A DNA stretch of 64,000 nucleotides from Zygnema cylindricum (lineage: Eukaryota; Streptophyta; Zygnematophyceae; Zygnematales; Zygnemataceae). Shown piece by piece: positions 51,020-61,778 of this stretch. Location: positions 186,001 through 250,000 of the forward strand of contig JBBHKE010000059.1 of assembly GCA_037447655.1 (NCBI GenBank), given 5' to 3'. Both the position numbers and the translations under genes were made by a program. How positions within the stretch are numbered: position 1 is the stretch's first letter; every line of letters begins with the position of its first letter. The notes beneath the pieces are model-generated. The model saw only the letters and a program-made list of their open reading frames with translations, made no database searches and had not been told where the DNA came from.

Positions 51020-52861
51020 ATGGCAATATTGACATCATTTGGAATGTGCTGCCGCAGATCCATCCTTTTATGGTAAACTGACGCCTCTTTCCCCCCTTTG
51101 GTCACATTACTTTCGTGCTTTCTTAGACTTATTGGCTCGAGAGGTGCAATCTTATTAAAATTTGCCTTTAATATATCTGCGAATATTTACAGCTTAACTG
51201 CTTTTGAACTTCTACTGGTGCTGGCTGTGCAGTGTTTTTGTTCTTCATTTCTTTTCGCTATGGCACCCAGCTGCTGCAGCGTGCGGCCTCAAAACTAGCC
51301 TTCTTGAAGGTTTGTTCGAACAAAGACACTTGAACTCTTCATCAGATTGTTTGCAGGATAAAATGTGTTGTTTGGCCTTCTGTTTGGAATTGAAATGTAG
51401 CTTCAAATTTTCTGTTTGGTAAATTTTGGTGTCATGTTTGCATTCAATATATTTCACGCATTTTGCATTTTCTCATTTCCAGTTCGTGTTATGTTCTGCC
51501 GCAGGTCTGTCTAGCTGTACGGGAAAAACACCGGCGGATTCTTGTTGTAGTGATCTCCGGGCTGTCGAAAATGCAATTGCAGTCGATAATCCTGGCGCCT
51601 ACTTGGCCGTTATCACAAATACATATCAAAATGCTGATTGCAAAGCGGTATGACTTAATGTCCAAAATCGTTTCTGTTTGCTTTCGCTTCTGCTTTTCAA
51701 TCTATTGCTTTTCTAATGAGCCTGTTCAATTTTTTAGGCATACAAATCCACGCTTAACGAAAGCGGTGTGGTAGTGGACGTCTTCAAGTATTGCCCTGAT
51801 GCAGACTTGCTATCCCTTCTTGAAATTAACTCGTCCAGTACATGCCCCAACTATTTACTGCAAGATTTGATCACATCGTAAGAATTTTTGCCTAGGTTTT
51901 TTTTTGTTGAAATTCGTTACCTTGTTTTGACTGAGAGTTTCGTATTAAATTTCAGCAATTTATTCTTAGGGTTTTTCGAACAGAATTTCTCAGCCTTACT
52001 CTTTATTTTTGACTGCTGAAAATGATGGATATCGGGTGAAACAGAGTCAACCTCACTATGCTGGCAGAAAACTGTTCTACTGGCGAAGCAGCCTGCAGTA
52101 ACTGTTTAACTGCTGTGACAACAGCGGCAGCTACCCTTGCAGATGGAAGTGGTGAACAAACAGTCATAGACGATTGTAAGAAAGCACTTATCGTGTACCT
52201 CTTCCAACAACAGGTATTGAAACACCTCAGTAGCTTGGAAGGCATTTATTTTTTCACTGCAAGGCCCCCTGTTCTGTGGCAAATAGAAGTTTCTGGCTGT
52301 GTGCCAAGTCTTTCTTTCACAGATTTTTGTTGTGAGCTTTTCTGCAGGGTGCGACAACATCTGCTGCACTTGTTCAAGTTGTACGTTCAAGTGGTTGTAC
52401 AGAGGATGTTGTCCTTTTGTCTCCTCCGCCTCCATCTCCTCCCCCGCCACCATCTCCGCCTCCCTCTCCTCCTCCTCCTCCTAATCCACCTCCTAGTCCA
52501 CCACCGTCTCCAAAACCACCTCCTGTTCCTCCTCCACCAGTCAAAATTACTCCCCCATCGCCTCCATCGCCCCCATCTCCTCCCATTGGGCCACCACCTC
52601 CAGTGAAGCCACCACTTCCAGTGATGGCATCACCACCACCTAAATCTCCACCACCAGTGTCTCCTCCACTTTCGCCACCACCACAGTCTCCTCCACTTGG
52701 AACGCCACCACCATCTTCTGTGTTGACGTCAGCACCTGATTCTGTTGTTAACCTCGCCACCTCCACCAACAAGTTTCACCACCACCATTCAGCCTCTGGC
52801 CACTGTGGCAGGAGGTCTTTTGATTGCATTTTTAGTTATTGTCAACGTTTTTGTTATCTGA
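51020..52861 (+). CDS. Secreted Cys-rich (SPARK-like) protein with Ser-Pro-rich stalk and probable GPI tail, 7 exons
   Basis: Proposed exons: 51020-51072, 51233-51309, 51505-51647, 51738-51877, 52045-52213, 52348-52719, 52793-52861. Introns 1-5 have GT-AG ends and the phases fit exactly; the last intron (about 73 nt, donor TCT|GTGTTG) is uncertain and could be a frameshift. The N-terminus is a signal peptide (CVFVLHFFSLWHPAAAA). The ectodomain has patterned Cys: SSCTGKTPADSCCSDL, NADCKAYK-like after splicing, FKYCPDAD, STCPN, ENCSTGEAACSNCLTAV, DDCKKAL, SGCTED. This spacing resembles plant SPARK domains (weak, by eye). An extensin/pherophorin-like PPSPPP stalk of ~100 residues follows, then a terminal hydrophobic segment GGLLIAFLVIVNVFVI ending at the stop, as in GPI signals. 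Likely a cell-surface or wall protein. Function unknown. Confidence 0.7.
52417..52719 (+). repeat. Pro/Ser-rich low-complexity coding stretch
   Basis: CCT/CCA-CC repeats encode SPPPP and PPSP motifs within exon 6 of the Cys-rich protein gene. The Gly-rich frame on the opposite strand is a by-product. Confidence 0.85.
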
Positions 52862-54608
52862 GTTTTGGACAGTAGAGTTACATGTGCAGCAATAATGGTA
52901 CAATTATGTACAGTCCTTTGGCAAAGTCCTGTTTGTCATTAAAGGTAGAATTAGAGCACTCACGAGGTTACAACTGGTCATTTTTGTTTTTTGCCGTAGA
53001 TAGGAATAATTGAACCGGTGCAGGCATGCAATGCAGGCAGGTAGATATATGATTGATCGTTAGAACTTTGGTATCTTTTTGGACAGTGTGGATTCGACAT
53101 TTGGTTTAATTTCAGTTTATTTTGTTGTGACCCTTGTACATTCGGTGAATCTGAATTTCTTGCAATATTCCTTGCGTAGTCTGAAATCGAAAAGAAATTG
53201 GTGGTAAAGTCATTCTGCTTTTGTCTAGTCGTTTTCACTTTGTCTGAAATCTACTAAGATTTCTTAGCATGCTGGAAATATTGCCAGAAATGAGGTGGGC
53301 ATTTCTGAATATTGAAATGACTGTTTTATCAAATGGAGCTTGAGTAGAAGGTATGACGTTAGCACATGTATAATTCATAAATGAATTGTCCTAATGGGAT
53401 ATGATGATTTGTTTGTCAGGCAAATCGTTGTCCAGGTTGGAAAGCCTGGAAAGCTTGTTCTACTCTTTTTAAACAGATTTGAACATGCTAAATTGCATAT
53501 TAGTAAAATCCAAAGACCTCCTAAAACATGAGGGCACTTCTGATCATAATTCCATACGAATGTTTTCAATGGTTAGTGTTGATGTCTACAATTCTGAACG
53601 ATCCTACCCTAGCACAAAGGGGATGGATCTCTCCAAGTTGGAGTAATACCTGAACCAATAAAGCTGGCACAGATGAATTAAAAGGCACATTCGAATAAAC
53701 TCAACCACCTAAAATTGCATGTCACAATCTAAATACCGGAGAAAATTATGGATCAATTATCCTGGATAGATAGTGTTTTCTTTTTCTTCTCAGTATTTGC
53801 TTTGAAACCCGTGCAGTGTTTGTTGCTAAAAATGCTGAAAAACATTTCACAGTTTTCAAAAACATCCGCTATATTATACTACAAAGTCGTGGGGTTTTCA
53901 TGCTTCAAATTGGCAATGTAAAAGAAGCATCACCAGGATTGCATCATCATTTATAACTAGTGCATGCTAACAGCTAGTTTATTAACGCTTTCATGCGTTT
54001 TAACTTCTTTAATTGAGAGCCTTTCTGGTGGAGAAACTTGATGTCAATCCGAAAACTGAAGGTTCATGCGGTTTGTATCTTTTGTTACGGTATAGATCGT
54101 TAACAAATTACAGTCACATTCCCTTTGATGTTTCATCATGTAGACTAATCTCTGAGCTTCACAAAGGGCTGATCAAGATATGAGCTTGTTTCTTAAGTCC
54201 TTGGGAAAGTATGCTCCTTAATATGAGAATCTTGAATACATTTCTTTTTATTTTGTTTTTCTCTTATCCTAATGAGATTTTGACATTCTGGTTTCTTTAT
54301 ATCCAAGACAACCTCATGATCAATATCTTTGCAATTTCCATAGCTTGGTTACTACTGAATAATAAGACTGACCTGGATTGATTTACCAGAATCATGATCT
54401 CCAAAAACTGGTTCAACAATTTTATTCCAGGATTTCGTTTCATCTGGATCCCCTTTCCTAATATTTCTCTATTCTTGGTAATGGGCCAATCGACCAGAAT
54501 TTATAGAAACTAAAGCGGACAAAGACTTTACAAAGGGCACAAAGCCTCCGATCTTTCTTTCAAAGTACAAGAAAAAAACACTTAATAATGCAAAAACCAG
54601 TCTTCAAC
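52862..54608. other. Convergent 3' flanks, no further gene seen
   Basis: 3' region of the Cys-rich gene (ATTAAA-like signal near 52938) and of GET1 on minus. No conserved coding recognised in between. AT-rich, unique-looking. Confidence 0.5.
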
Positions 54609-57600
54609 TCAATTGAAATTCCCTAAAATATACGCATTAACTCTGTTACAAGCCGCCAACCACGGAATTACTGTAACCTGTAGAAACAAATACCCAAACT
54701 TCTCCATTAGTAAAGACTTCGTTTTTTCGTAATCTACGGTAGATACATCCCATGTATCATCACGGGCCAGATTCTGATGAAAGTATACAGTAGTTCATAA
54801 CAATCAAGATGAATAAAATAAGATAGACACAAGAAACCGATCAAAATGCAGTTCACTCCCACCCTCCCTCCCTCCCTTTCTCCCTCCCTCCCTCCCTCCC
54901 CACACTATTCAAACTGCAAACGAAGTCAAGTTCACCAAATAACCACATAGTCACTGGTCCTATCTGCGAGTCACGAGAGAATCGTGAGATTCAATAAGAA
55001 TACTGGCTTCGATGGAAAATTAAAAATACCACCATCGGAAAAACCAGAATAAATCCACACCAAAAAATACAACCGTTCCGTTAGAAAGTAGTTAACTTCG
55101 AAAATTGAAAAACATGCTTCCAACGCATCTGTTTTTTAATAATATAAGAGAAGTATACAAGAGAGTCTAAAAGAAAGTATATAGGAAAGTATACAGGAAG
55201 TAAATAAGGAGGTATTTAAGAAAGTGTAAATGATGGTATACATGAATTTATACAAGAAGCATTTAAGAAAGTACATAATAAAGTTTATAAGAAAGTACAA
55301 GAATGTGTATAAGAAGAAGGTGCACAAGAAAGTATACAAGCATACAAAAAAGTATATAAAAAAGTAGACAAGTATAAAAAAAAGTTTATAAGAATGTATG
55401 TAAGAATGTATTTAAGAAAAGTATACAAGAAAGATACAAGCAAGTATATAAGAAAGTACATAAGAATGTTTGTAAGAAAGTATTGAAGAAAAGTACTAAG
55501 AAGGTATATAATCAAGTATTTAAGAAGGTTTATAAGAAAGTACATAAGAAAGTATACAAGAAAGTATACAAGAAGGTATAGGAAAAAAGGATATAAGAAG
55601 GTATACACGAAAACCTTAAGAAAGCATCTAAGAAAGTAGGTAAGAAAGTACATAAGAAAGTATTTTAGATAATATATAAGAAAGTACATAAGAGAGTATT
55701 TTAAAAAGTATACAAAGAAAGTACGTGACTTACCGCACCACCTCCTCTCCAACTGTGTCCACGTGGAAAGCTTAATACTCCTCCTGTGAACAAATATGAA
55801 GCCATAAGGAACCAAAAAAAAAAAAAGAAACAAAAAAAAATCAAGCAACACAGCGACTCGACAGGATAGTAAACCTTTTCATACACCTTTTGAGAAAACC
55901 TTCGATAAATCTTTTAAGAAAACCTTTCAATAAACCTTTAAAACTTTTGATAAACCTTTCAATAAACCTCTTGATAAAACTTTTTGTAAACCTTTTGGTA
56001 AGCCTTTTGTCGAATTACAATTCTGAAGCCCACGAATATTCAATAGGCTATTATATTAGGTTTATCGGTCGAATGATTTGAACATAAATAGGGTGGTAAA
56101 CATTTCATTTGTGACCTTAGAACAGAGGCCAAAGTACTTTTTCTTTTTTGCTCAATAACAGCCAAATTTTTTAAAAAAAGTTATTTCACTCGAGCAAAAA
56201 AAGTTTGTGAATCTTACATCTGCCCACAACGCTGTTTTGTACAATTTATTATTACGAAGAATTCCAGTACAAAAAAAACCGTTATGAAAAATTAAGAACA
56301 GGACAGAGAGTACTTTGAAATCGACAGAGCACACGATTTCCGGCCACAAAAAGGTACAAAATTCAAATAAATTACCCATTGGAGAAAGAAAATGGGGAGG
56401 CAGTTCCACCACAGGTATGTCCCAGAGCCTCCATACTAGAAACCAGTACACTCCCATCTGTTCACTGAACACCAGAATGTTCAGTCCCTTGTTCCTTTTT
56501 TTGCTTTGCAAATTAGAAAACTACTACTGCTTACTAGTTTCCTTCTTTTTTTCTGCTACTTCACTTTTCTTTCCTTTTTGGTTTCTTTTTCATTTTTAGG
56601 ATTGAAAGATTGAGCATCGCAAATGGAAGTTTCATTAATAGAAACATAAGCTACATGCAAGATACAAAAGAAAAAATGATATGAATGAAGGACGGAGAAC
56701 CGAGGACGAAGAGAGGAGAACAGAGAAAAGAATGGAGAAGAGGAAGGAGAAGCGAACAGAGAACAAAGATAAAAAAACGGGAACGGGAAAACAGAAAAGA
56801 GAAAACGGAAACGGAAAACGGAAACGGAAAACGCAGAATGGAAAAGGAAAAATAGAAAACAGGAAACGGAAAATGGAAAACATAAAAAAACGGAAAGAAA
56901 AGAAACAGGGAACAAATAACCGGAGAATAGAGAACAGAGAACGGGAACAAAGGAAAGAAACCAGGTAACAGCGAAATCAGAAAGGCAGCCAAAGAATCAT
57001 CTTACACGCAGAAGAAAGGGAATCAGTGACCGTATGGATGGCCATAATTGTACTCCTCGTTTCTTTCTCACTGTTGTCATAAGTAAACACGCATATGATA
57101 CAATACAAGGTCAGTCAGGAGGGCCATGCTTCAATGCAATAAAACATTAAAGACTAAAAACTGAAGAAGAAAGATTGAGAAGAAATATTGACAATACAAT
57201 ACTAAAGACGAGAAAATGAAGGACAAGGACTGCGAAGAAACATTGACAGCAAAATACTAAAGGCTAAAAACTGAAGAACAATTACTGAGAATAAATAGTA
57301 GAAAAGACAAAAAATGGAAGAACAAAGATTGAGAAGAAATATTAACAATGAAATGCTGAAGACTAAAAACTGAAGAAAAAAGACAGAGAAAATATATAGA
57401 CATGTATCTAATGTTCTTCAACCGGCAGACTGGGACGCATCCCCCATATCAGGTTTTTCAAAGTTTCTGATTCTGAAAGCATATCCATGTCTCCTTTTCC
57501 TTAATTGAAGACATGAGTGTCCCAGTGATTAGTGAGTGTCATGAGTGTCACACTGATTATGAGTGGACCATAATGCGCCACGTTACAATACATAATTTAG

Positions 57601-60106
57601 CGTAGTTAACTCTAATAAACTGTTAACTCTAATAATTCACTAACTATAATAGTGATGGACGGACTAACAAAGTCACATAACAGAAAGGACCATGTTTGAC
57701 TTTCACAGATTTTCCACACTTTTTCGGGGTAATAATAGACAAAAACAGTGATACATATAGAAAGATTGACAAACTTGTAAAAACATTTTCTGAGTGGCAA
57801 GGCTAACAATCCCCCTTATGAAAGACAAAACCAATTTTGCATTACTTCAACTGGGTACAACCACATTAGTTACTGTAGTTTAATCTGGTTTTTGGACTCA
57901 AACAACTATTACTCAAGCTAATTATAAGGGGGTATAGAATCCTCAATTTAGCAGTGATCAACATAAATCATGGATTTACTGGACTACTGTAACTCAGTTC
58001 ATTTCGACCGAAAACTGTTCAATAGACTTTGCCAAGAATTAGAGTGGTCTATCTACCTACAGTTAATGGAGCCCCCCTCACATTGGCTTACAAAATGTGA
58101 AATCAAATATAAAAACTTGAGATCTATATTGCACTTACATTCCTGAAGTTCTCGCTCCTTCACTTTGGCGGCTCTTTGTAGTTTTGCCGCACTTGCAAAA
58201 GTGTCAGGCCTGCAAGCTCCATAACAAGTTCAAAATAATTACTCTGTTTCAACATTTAGTAATTACTATTTATAACATTTAATAATCACTACTAACATTT
58301 GAGGTAACTAGTCAGAATTCGAAATTAAAAGAGACTGCATTCTATTGTGCAAAATTTGGGCCGATTAGGACAATGACAATTACCAGCTTGACTGAATTTT
58401 AATGGAATTATTTCTGATGTTTCCACATATGAATCAAGAAATGCCACATTGCAATAAATTTTACGTCTTTGCACTACTGTTATAAACTATAGTACATCAA
58501 AACAACAAACTTATCATCGTTTAGAGAGGATACTTCAGAGTGCACAAACATTATGTACCAATTAATAGAGCATTTCCTCAGCACCTCTCTCTCTCTCTTT
58601 CCTCTCTCTCTCTCTCATGCAGAAAAGAAAGATATTGTATTAACACTAACATCAGTTTACAATAACGGTGTTACACGAGGTAGCCCACATTATTGCCTAT
58701 TTCCTCTTCTTGCAATATCTTCATCGTTGAAACAAAGTTCTGTTAGTTTCTTTTTACCGTCATTATAATTTCACATGTTTGTGAACTACACCATGAGCCG
58801 CTATTAGAGTAAAGAAGTTATTAACGTGGCGTTTATATCAGAGCTATTAATTATAACTCAGTTCCAAATGACGTGGTTGGTTTCCAACTGTTTAAAGAAT
58901 TAGCGTCAAGGAAATAACAATTAGTGTAATTAACACTAACTGAGATCCACGGTGTAGTTCATCAAGAGATTAAACATGAAAATTCTAGTATTACCACGCG
59001 GTAAGATACTATACCTGGCATCAGACCAGCTACTTTGGAATCTTAGATATTGTTGAATTCCTTAAGTAGCTATAAATAATTATAAACAATAATTGGTTGC
59101 AATTAATAGTAATAACGTTTGCATTTTGTTTTTTTCCGTTTTGTTTGTTCCTTAAGAAGCTACAAATAATTACGTATTCTTCTTTTTCCTTATTTCGTTT
59201 TCTTTATTCCTTGAAAAGCTATAGAGGTCAGATGATTATAACAAAAATAACAATTGCATTCTTTTTTTGTTTAATAAAAATGATGAGTGCATTCTTTCTT
59301 TTGTTTTCTTGAACGGCTTACGTGTTAAGTGCTTCTGCTTTTCGTCGTAACTGAAGAAGCTCCAACCCTATTTTTTTCTCCTTTGCACTTACAATGACCG
59401 CCTGACCAACGCCAAACCCAACCCTAAAGAAACTTTGAAACTGAAAAACCAAAACGCTGAAAAACTGAAAAATTGGAAATCCAAAAAAAAAGAGTAAAAG
59501 GCATCCTGTGGAGGTTTAGCGCAGCTCTTACTCGTCTTACTCTCAATGAAAGGATGTAAGGAACGGAAAATGTAAAAAAAAAGAATAGTTTGATGAAAGG
59601 AAATAAGTACGACAAAATTTTGAACCAATGAAGAATTTCCATTTGTTCAATTGACTATAGACACGTAACCTTATGAATAAAATTGACGAGGGATGAGGGA
59701 TAAGAATTAGGGAAAGAAATTCCCTGTCTCCTTTTATTAAAACATATTAAACATATTTCATTAGTTTACGTGGTTCAACAAATGCTTAAGTCCAGCGTTT
59801 TCCTACAGTTTTTGTGCTCGTTTTTAACCTTGTTTCAGACAATTTTCATTTTAAATTAGACAGAGCACTAATGTTATTGTTTTGCATGTTTGTCATTTCC
59901 CCTTCATCTGATTCATCTTATGAAAATCGTTGCTGCGTTTACTCATGTAATTGCTCCATTCATTCTTGCTCTTAAATTTCACGTCATATAAATACTTGTG
60001 TAAGAGTGCGCACTGGAAGAAAATGTTTGAGCAGTAAAGAGAACAAATCCGCCGCCAAAACGGTAAGGAATGTGATAAGAGCCGGAGGCCATGTCCAACC
60101 ATTCAT
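54609..60106 (-). CDS. GET1: GET1 / WRB-type tail-anchored protein insertase subunit (multi-exon)
   Basis: Known role: ER membrane receptor for GET3 that inserts tail-anchored proteins, working with GET2/CAML-like partners. Exons seen on minus: 60106-59996 (ATG, first TM: PPALITFLTVLAADLFSLLL), 58209-58139 (coiled-coil TFASAAKLQRAAKVKEREL, the GET1 hallmark), 56457-56376 (second TM: VYWFLVWRLWDIPVVELPP, then SPMG), 55783-55734 (GVLSFPRGHSWRGGGA), 54677-54609 (third segment VTVIPWLAACNRVNAYILG, then TGA). Donors and acceptors are canonical (GTAAGTGC, GTAAGTCA, GTAATTTA; CACAG, TACAG, TGCAG) and the phases fit for the last three exons. Exons for the segment before TFASAAKL and for ~20-25 residues after ELQE were not located. 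The introns carry many tandem repeats and one MITE. Confidence 0.8.
54862..54901. repeat. (CCCT)n microsatellite
   Basis: About ten imperfect CCCT units within the last GET1 intron; on the sense strand this is an AGGG purine tract. Confidence 0.9.
55145..55733 (-). repeat. 12-bp minisatellite filling a GET1 intron
   Basis: About 49 degenerate units of AAGAAAGTATAT (as read on +) run from near 55145 to the splice donor of the 55783-55734 exon. On the coding strand it is pyrimidine-rich, and since 12 is a multiple of 3 one frame stays open with a hydrophobic YFL/YTFL-type repeat if the intron were retained. Confidence 0.9.
55876..56010. repeat. Degenerate CTTTTGATAAAC repeat in the next GET1 intron
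   Basis: About ten imperfect 12-15 bp units (CCTTTTGAGAAAA, CCTTTCAATAAAC, CTTTTGATAAAC and similar). Confidence 0.75.
56684..56966. repeat. Purine-rich low-complexity tract in a GET1 intron
   Basis: Nearly all A and G on +, with GGAAACGGAAAAC words repeated (56790-56850). Long Phe/Ser-rich frames on minus here are low-complexity artefacts. Confidence 0.9.
57150..57395. repeat. About five tandem ~54-bp units in a GET1 intron
   Basis: Units start AAGACTAAAAACTGAAGAA at about 57151, 57205, 57259, 57305 and 57360 and share AAAGATTGAGAAGAAATATTGACAAT. Confidence 0.85.
58584..58616. repeat. CT-rich microsatellite
   Basis: CTCTCTCTCTCTTTCCTCTCTCTCTCTCTC within a GET1 intron. Confidence 0.9.
58783..58961. 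mobile_element. MITE in a GET1 intron
   Basis: Ends TGAACTACACCATGAGCCGCTATTAG and CTGAGATCCACGGTGTAGTTCA are inverted repeats (TGAACTACACC-TG). About 180 bp, related at the termini to the MITEs at 60161 and 61381 but with a different interior. Confidence 0.75.
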
Positions 60107-60160
60107 GTCAGAAGCGTTTACAACTGAAAAATAAAATTCCGAAATCAAAATGAAAGCTTC

Positions 60161-60368
60161 AGCACACCTTGAATCGTTATTAGCGTATAGAAATTATTAG
60201 TGTAAAGAAAAAATTAGCGTCATTCATTCTAGTTTAGTGCCAAGAGACGTGGCAGATTATGGTATACTTCCTTAAATAGTGTAATTTATTACATTTAAGG
60301 TATCAATGTCAAAATTTTGGGGTGCCGATATAGCGTACATAAGGCTAATAACGATTCACGCTTTACTG
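60161..60368 (-). mobile_element. MITE 55 bp upstream of the GET1 start codon
   Basis: ACACCTTGAATCGTTATTAGCG...GCTAATAACGATTCACGCTTTACTGTAG. In reverse orientation it aligns over nearly its full length with 61376-61583 (CACTATTTAAGG, CATAATCTGCCACGTCTC, TAGAATGAATGA-GCTAATTTTTTC). No coding. Its position suggests it contributes to the GET1 promoter or 5' UTR (inference). Confidence 0.85.
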
Positions 60369-60422
60369 TAGCAAATCGAAACAAGGGAAGAAGTGAAAAA
60401 AGACGTGAGGTGACAGATGATA

Positions 60423-61138
60423 CCTGAGGGCAAGGTTCCATTAGGGGAAAAATGACGTTGTTTACTGAAAGCCGTACTGTTTCGTACAGTGCCGTACCAA
60501 AGAAAAAAAAATGTCTGAAAAACAAGGCTACTGAATGAGGGATTTGATTCTCCACGTTTATGGGCGTAAACGTGGACCGTCGGATGCATTATCGGATACG
60601 CCGTCGTCTGACAATTTCAGTTCGCAACAAGTGACCCGGAGTAGGACAATTCTCAGCGCCTGAACGAATACCGTCGTGCCTCGTGGAAAAGTGAACAAAT
60701 ATCCACGACGACCGCGCGACCAGATGGGTACACGTCGCATATGACATGTGCCTTCCGCCAGGGAGGATACGAGGCCACCGGAAGCCGCAAGAAAATCTTT
60801 GACGGAAGATATTGTTTCACGCTTCTGTTGGTATCCACTAACCATTCTGACATTTTCGTACGCTTTTACATATCTTACGTTTCGTCCGCCCGTACATATT
60901 TAATTCAATACGTCGTACAAGTCACTTTTCACCTTTCGCTGGTACAAATATGTGGTCACAATTTGCTCTCAGAGATTCTTTGAAGATTAACAGAATCGTA
61001 TTCATCTATTACGTGAACCAATCAAAATGTGCCACGCAAAACAAATGTCGGTTACTGACCCGACACAATGGAACGATCGCCCCAGTAAACGAATTTTTGA
61101 CGTTTACAGAGAGCGCCTAATGGAACAACGCTCTCAGG
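60423..61138. mobile_element. TIR element between GET1 and YLMG
   Basis: Ends CCTGAGGGCAAGGTTCCATTAGG (left) and CCTAATGGAACAACGCTCTCAGG (right) are imperfect inverted repeats of about 23 bp. Subterminal AAAAATGACGTTGTTTACTG and CAGTAAACGAATTTTTGACG also pair. Non-coding, ~716 bp. The TTCCATTAGG core is shared with the elements at 47151 and 49962. Confidence 0.65.
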
Positions 61139-61375
61139 CTACAATATTGCAAAACAAAACTAATTGAAACGATCGGACGGTGAGGATCGTGTCTGCAAAA
61201 TAAGGAGGTGTATGAGTGCAGGTTGCTGGTGCGCAAATCGAGTATTTTCCCCATCCATGGGATAGCCAAACTTAGAGAGCGACTTATGTTGCAATTACGC
61301 TTTCTGAACTAGGGAGTAACTTCAAAATTGACACGTAGGTTCGTAATATCCAAGGGCGACGATGGGCAGCTACAG

Positions 61376-61583
61376 TAAAGTACACCGGGAATCGTTATTA
61401 GCCTTATGTACGCTATATCGGCACCCCAAAATTTTGACATTGATACCTTAAATATAATAAATTACACTATTTAAGGACGTGGACCATAATCTGCCACGTC
61501 TCCTAGAACTAAATTAGAATGAATGATGCTAATTTTTTCTTTACACTAATAATTTCTATACGCTAATAACGATTCAAGGTGTA
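61376..61583 (+). mobile_element. MITE ~200 bp upstream of the YLMG start codon
   Basis: TACACCGGGAATCGTTATTAGCC...GCTAATAACGATTCAAGGTGTAG with terminal inverted repeats of ~20 bp. Full-length homologue of 60161-60368 in the opposite orientation; also the reference for the split MITE at 17834/45552. Confidence 0.88.
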
Positions 61584-61778
61584 GTTTCCCGTTGGCGATC
61601 TCAAAATGGTAATGGGATAATGTGTGCACCCAGTAAAGGCGATTTGTTGTAGCAAAAAATCCCTGGAAGCTAATAGTGATACACCGTGTACCGGGCTGTT
61701 GGAAGCTTGGAACATTCCTGTATGAACCCTGTCAGCTTTTCTGCCTTATCAATATCTTGTTGATCCGCTTGGTAGAGG

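Noticed and set aside
52374-52772. Gly-rich frame on minus opposite the Pro-rich exon
   Set aside because: Mirror of CCT/CCA repeats encoding the PPSP stalk on +; no start context, splice support or other domain.
55285-55851. 188-codon hydrophobic minus frame (YFL repeats)
   Set aside because: Reads through the 12-bp intronic minisatellite; its start part overlaps a real GET1 exon in another frame.
56556-56992. Overlapping Phe/Ser-rich minus frames
   Set aside because: Products of the purine-rich low-complexity tract inside a GET1 intron.
57411-57490. Missing GET1 exon after the coiled coil
   Set aside because: The acceptor-like CTTTCAG at 57470 gives TAA when joined to the preceding exon phase, and the translation does not resemble GET1.
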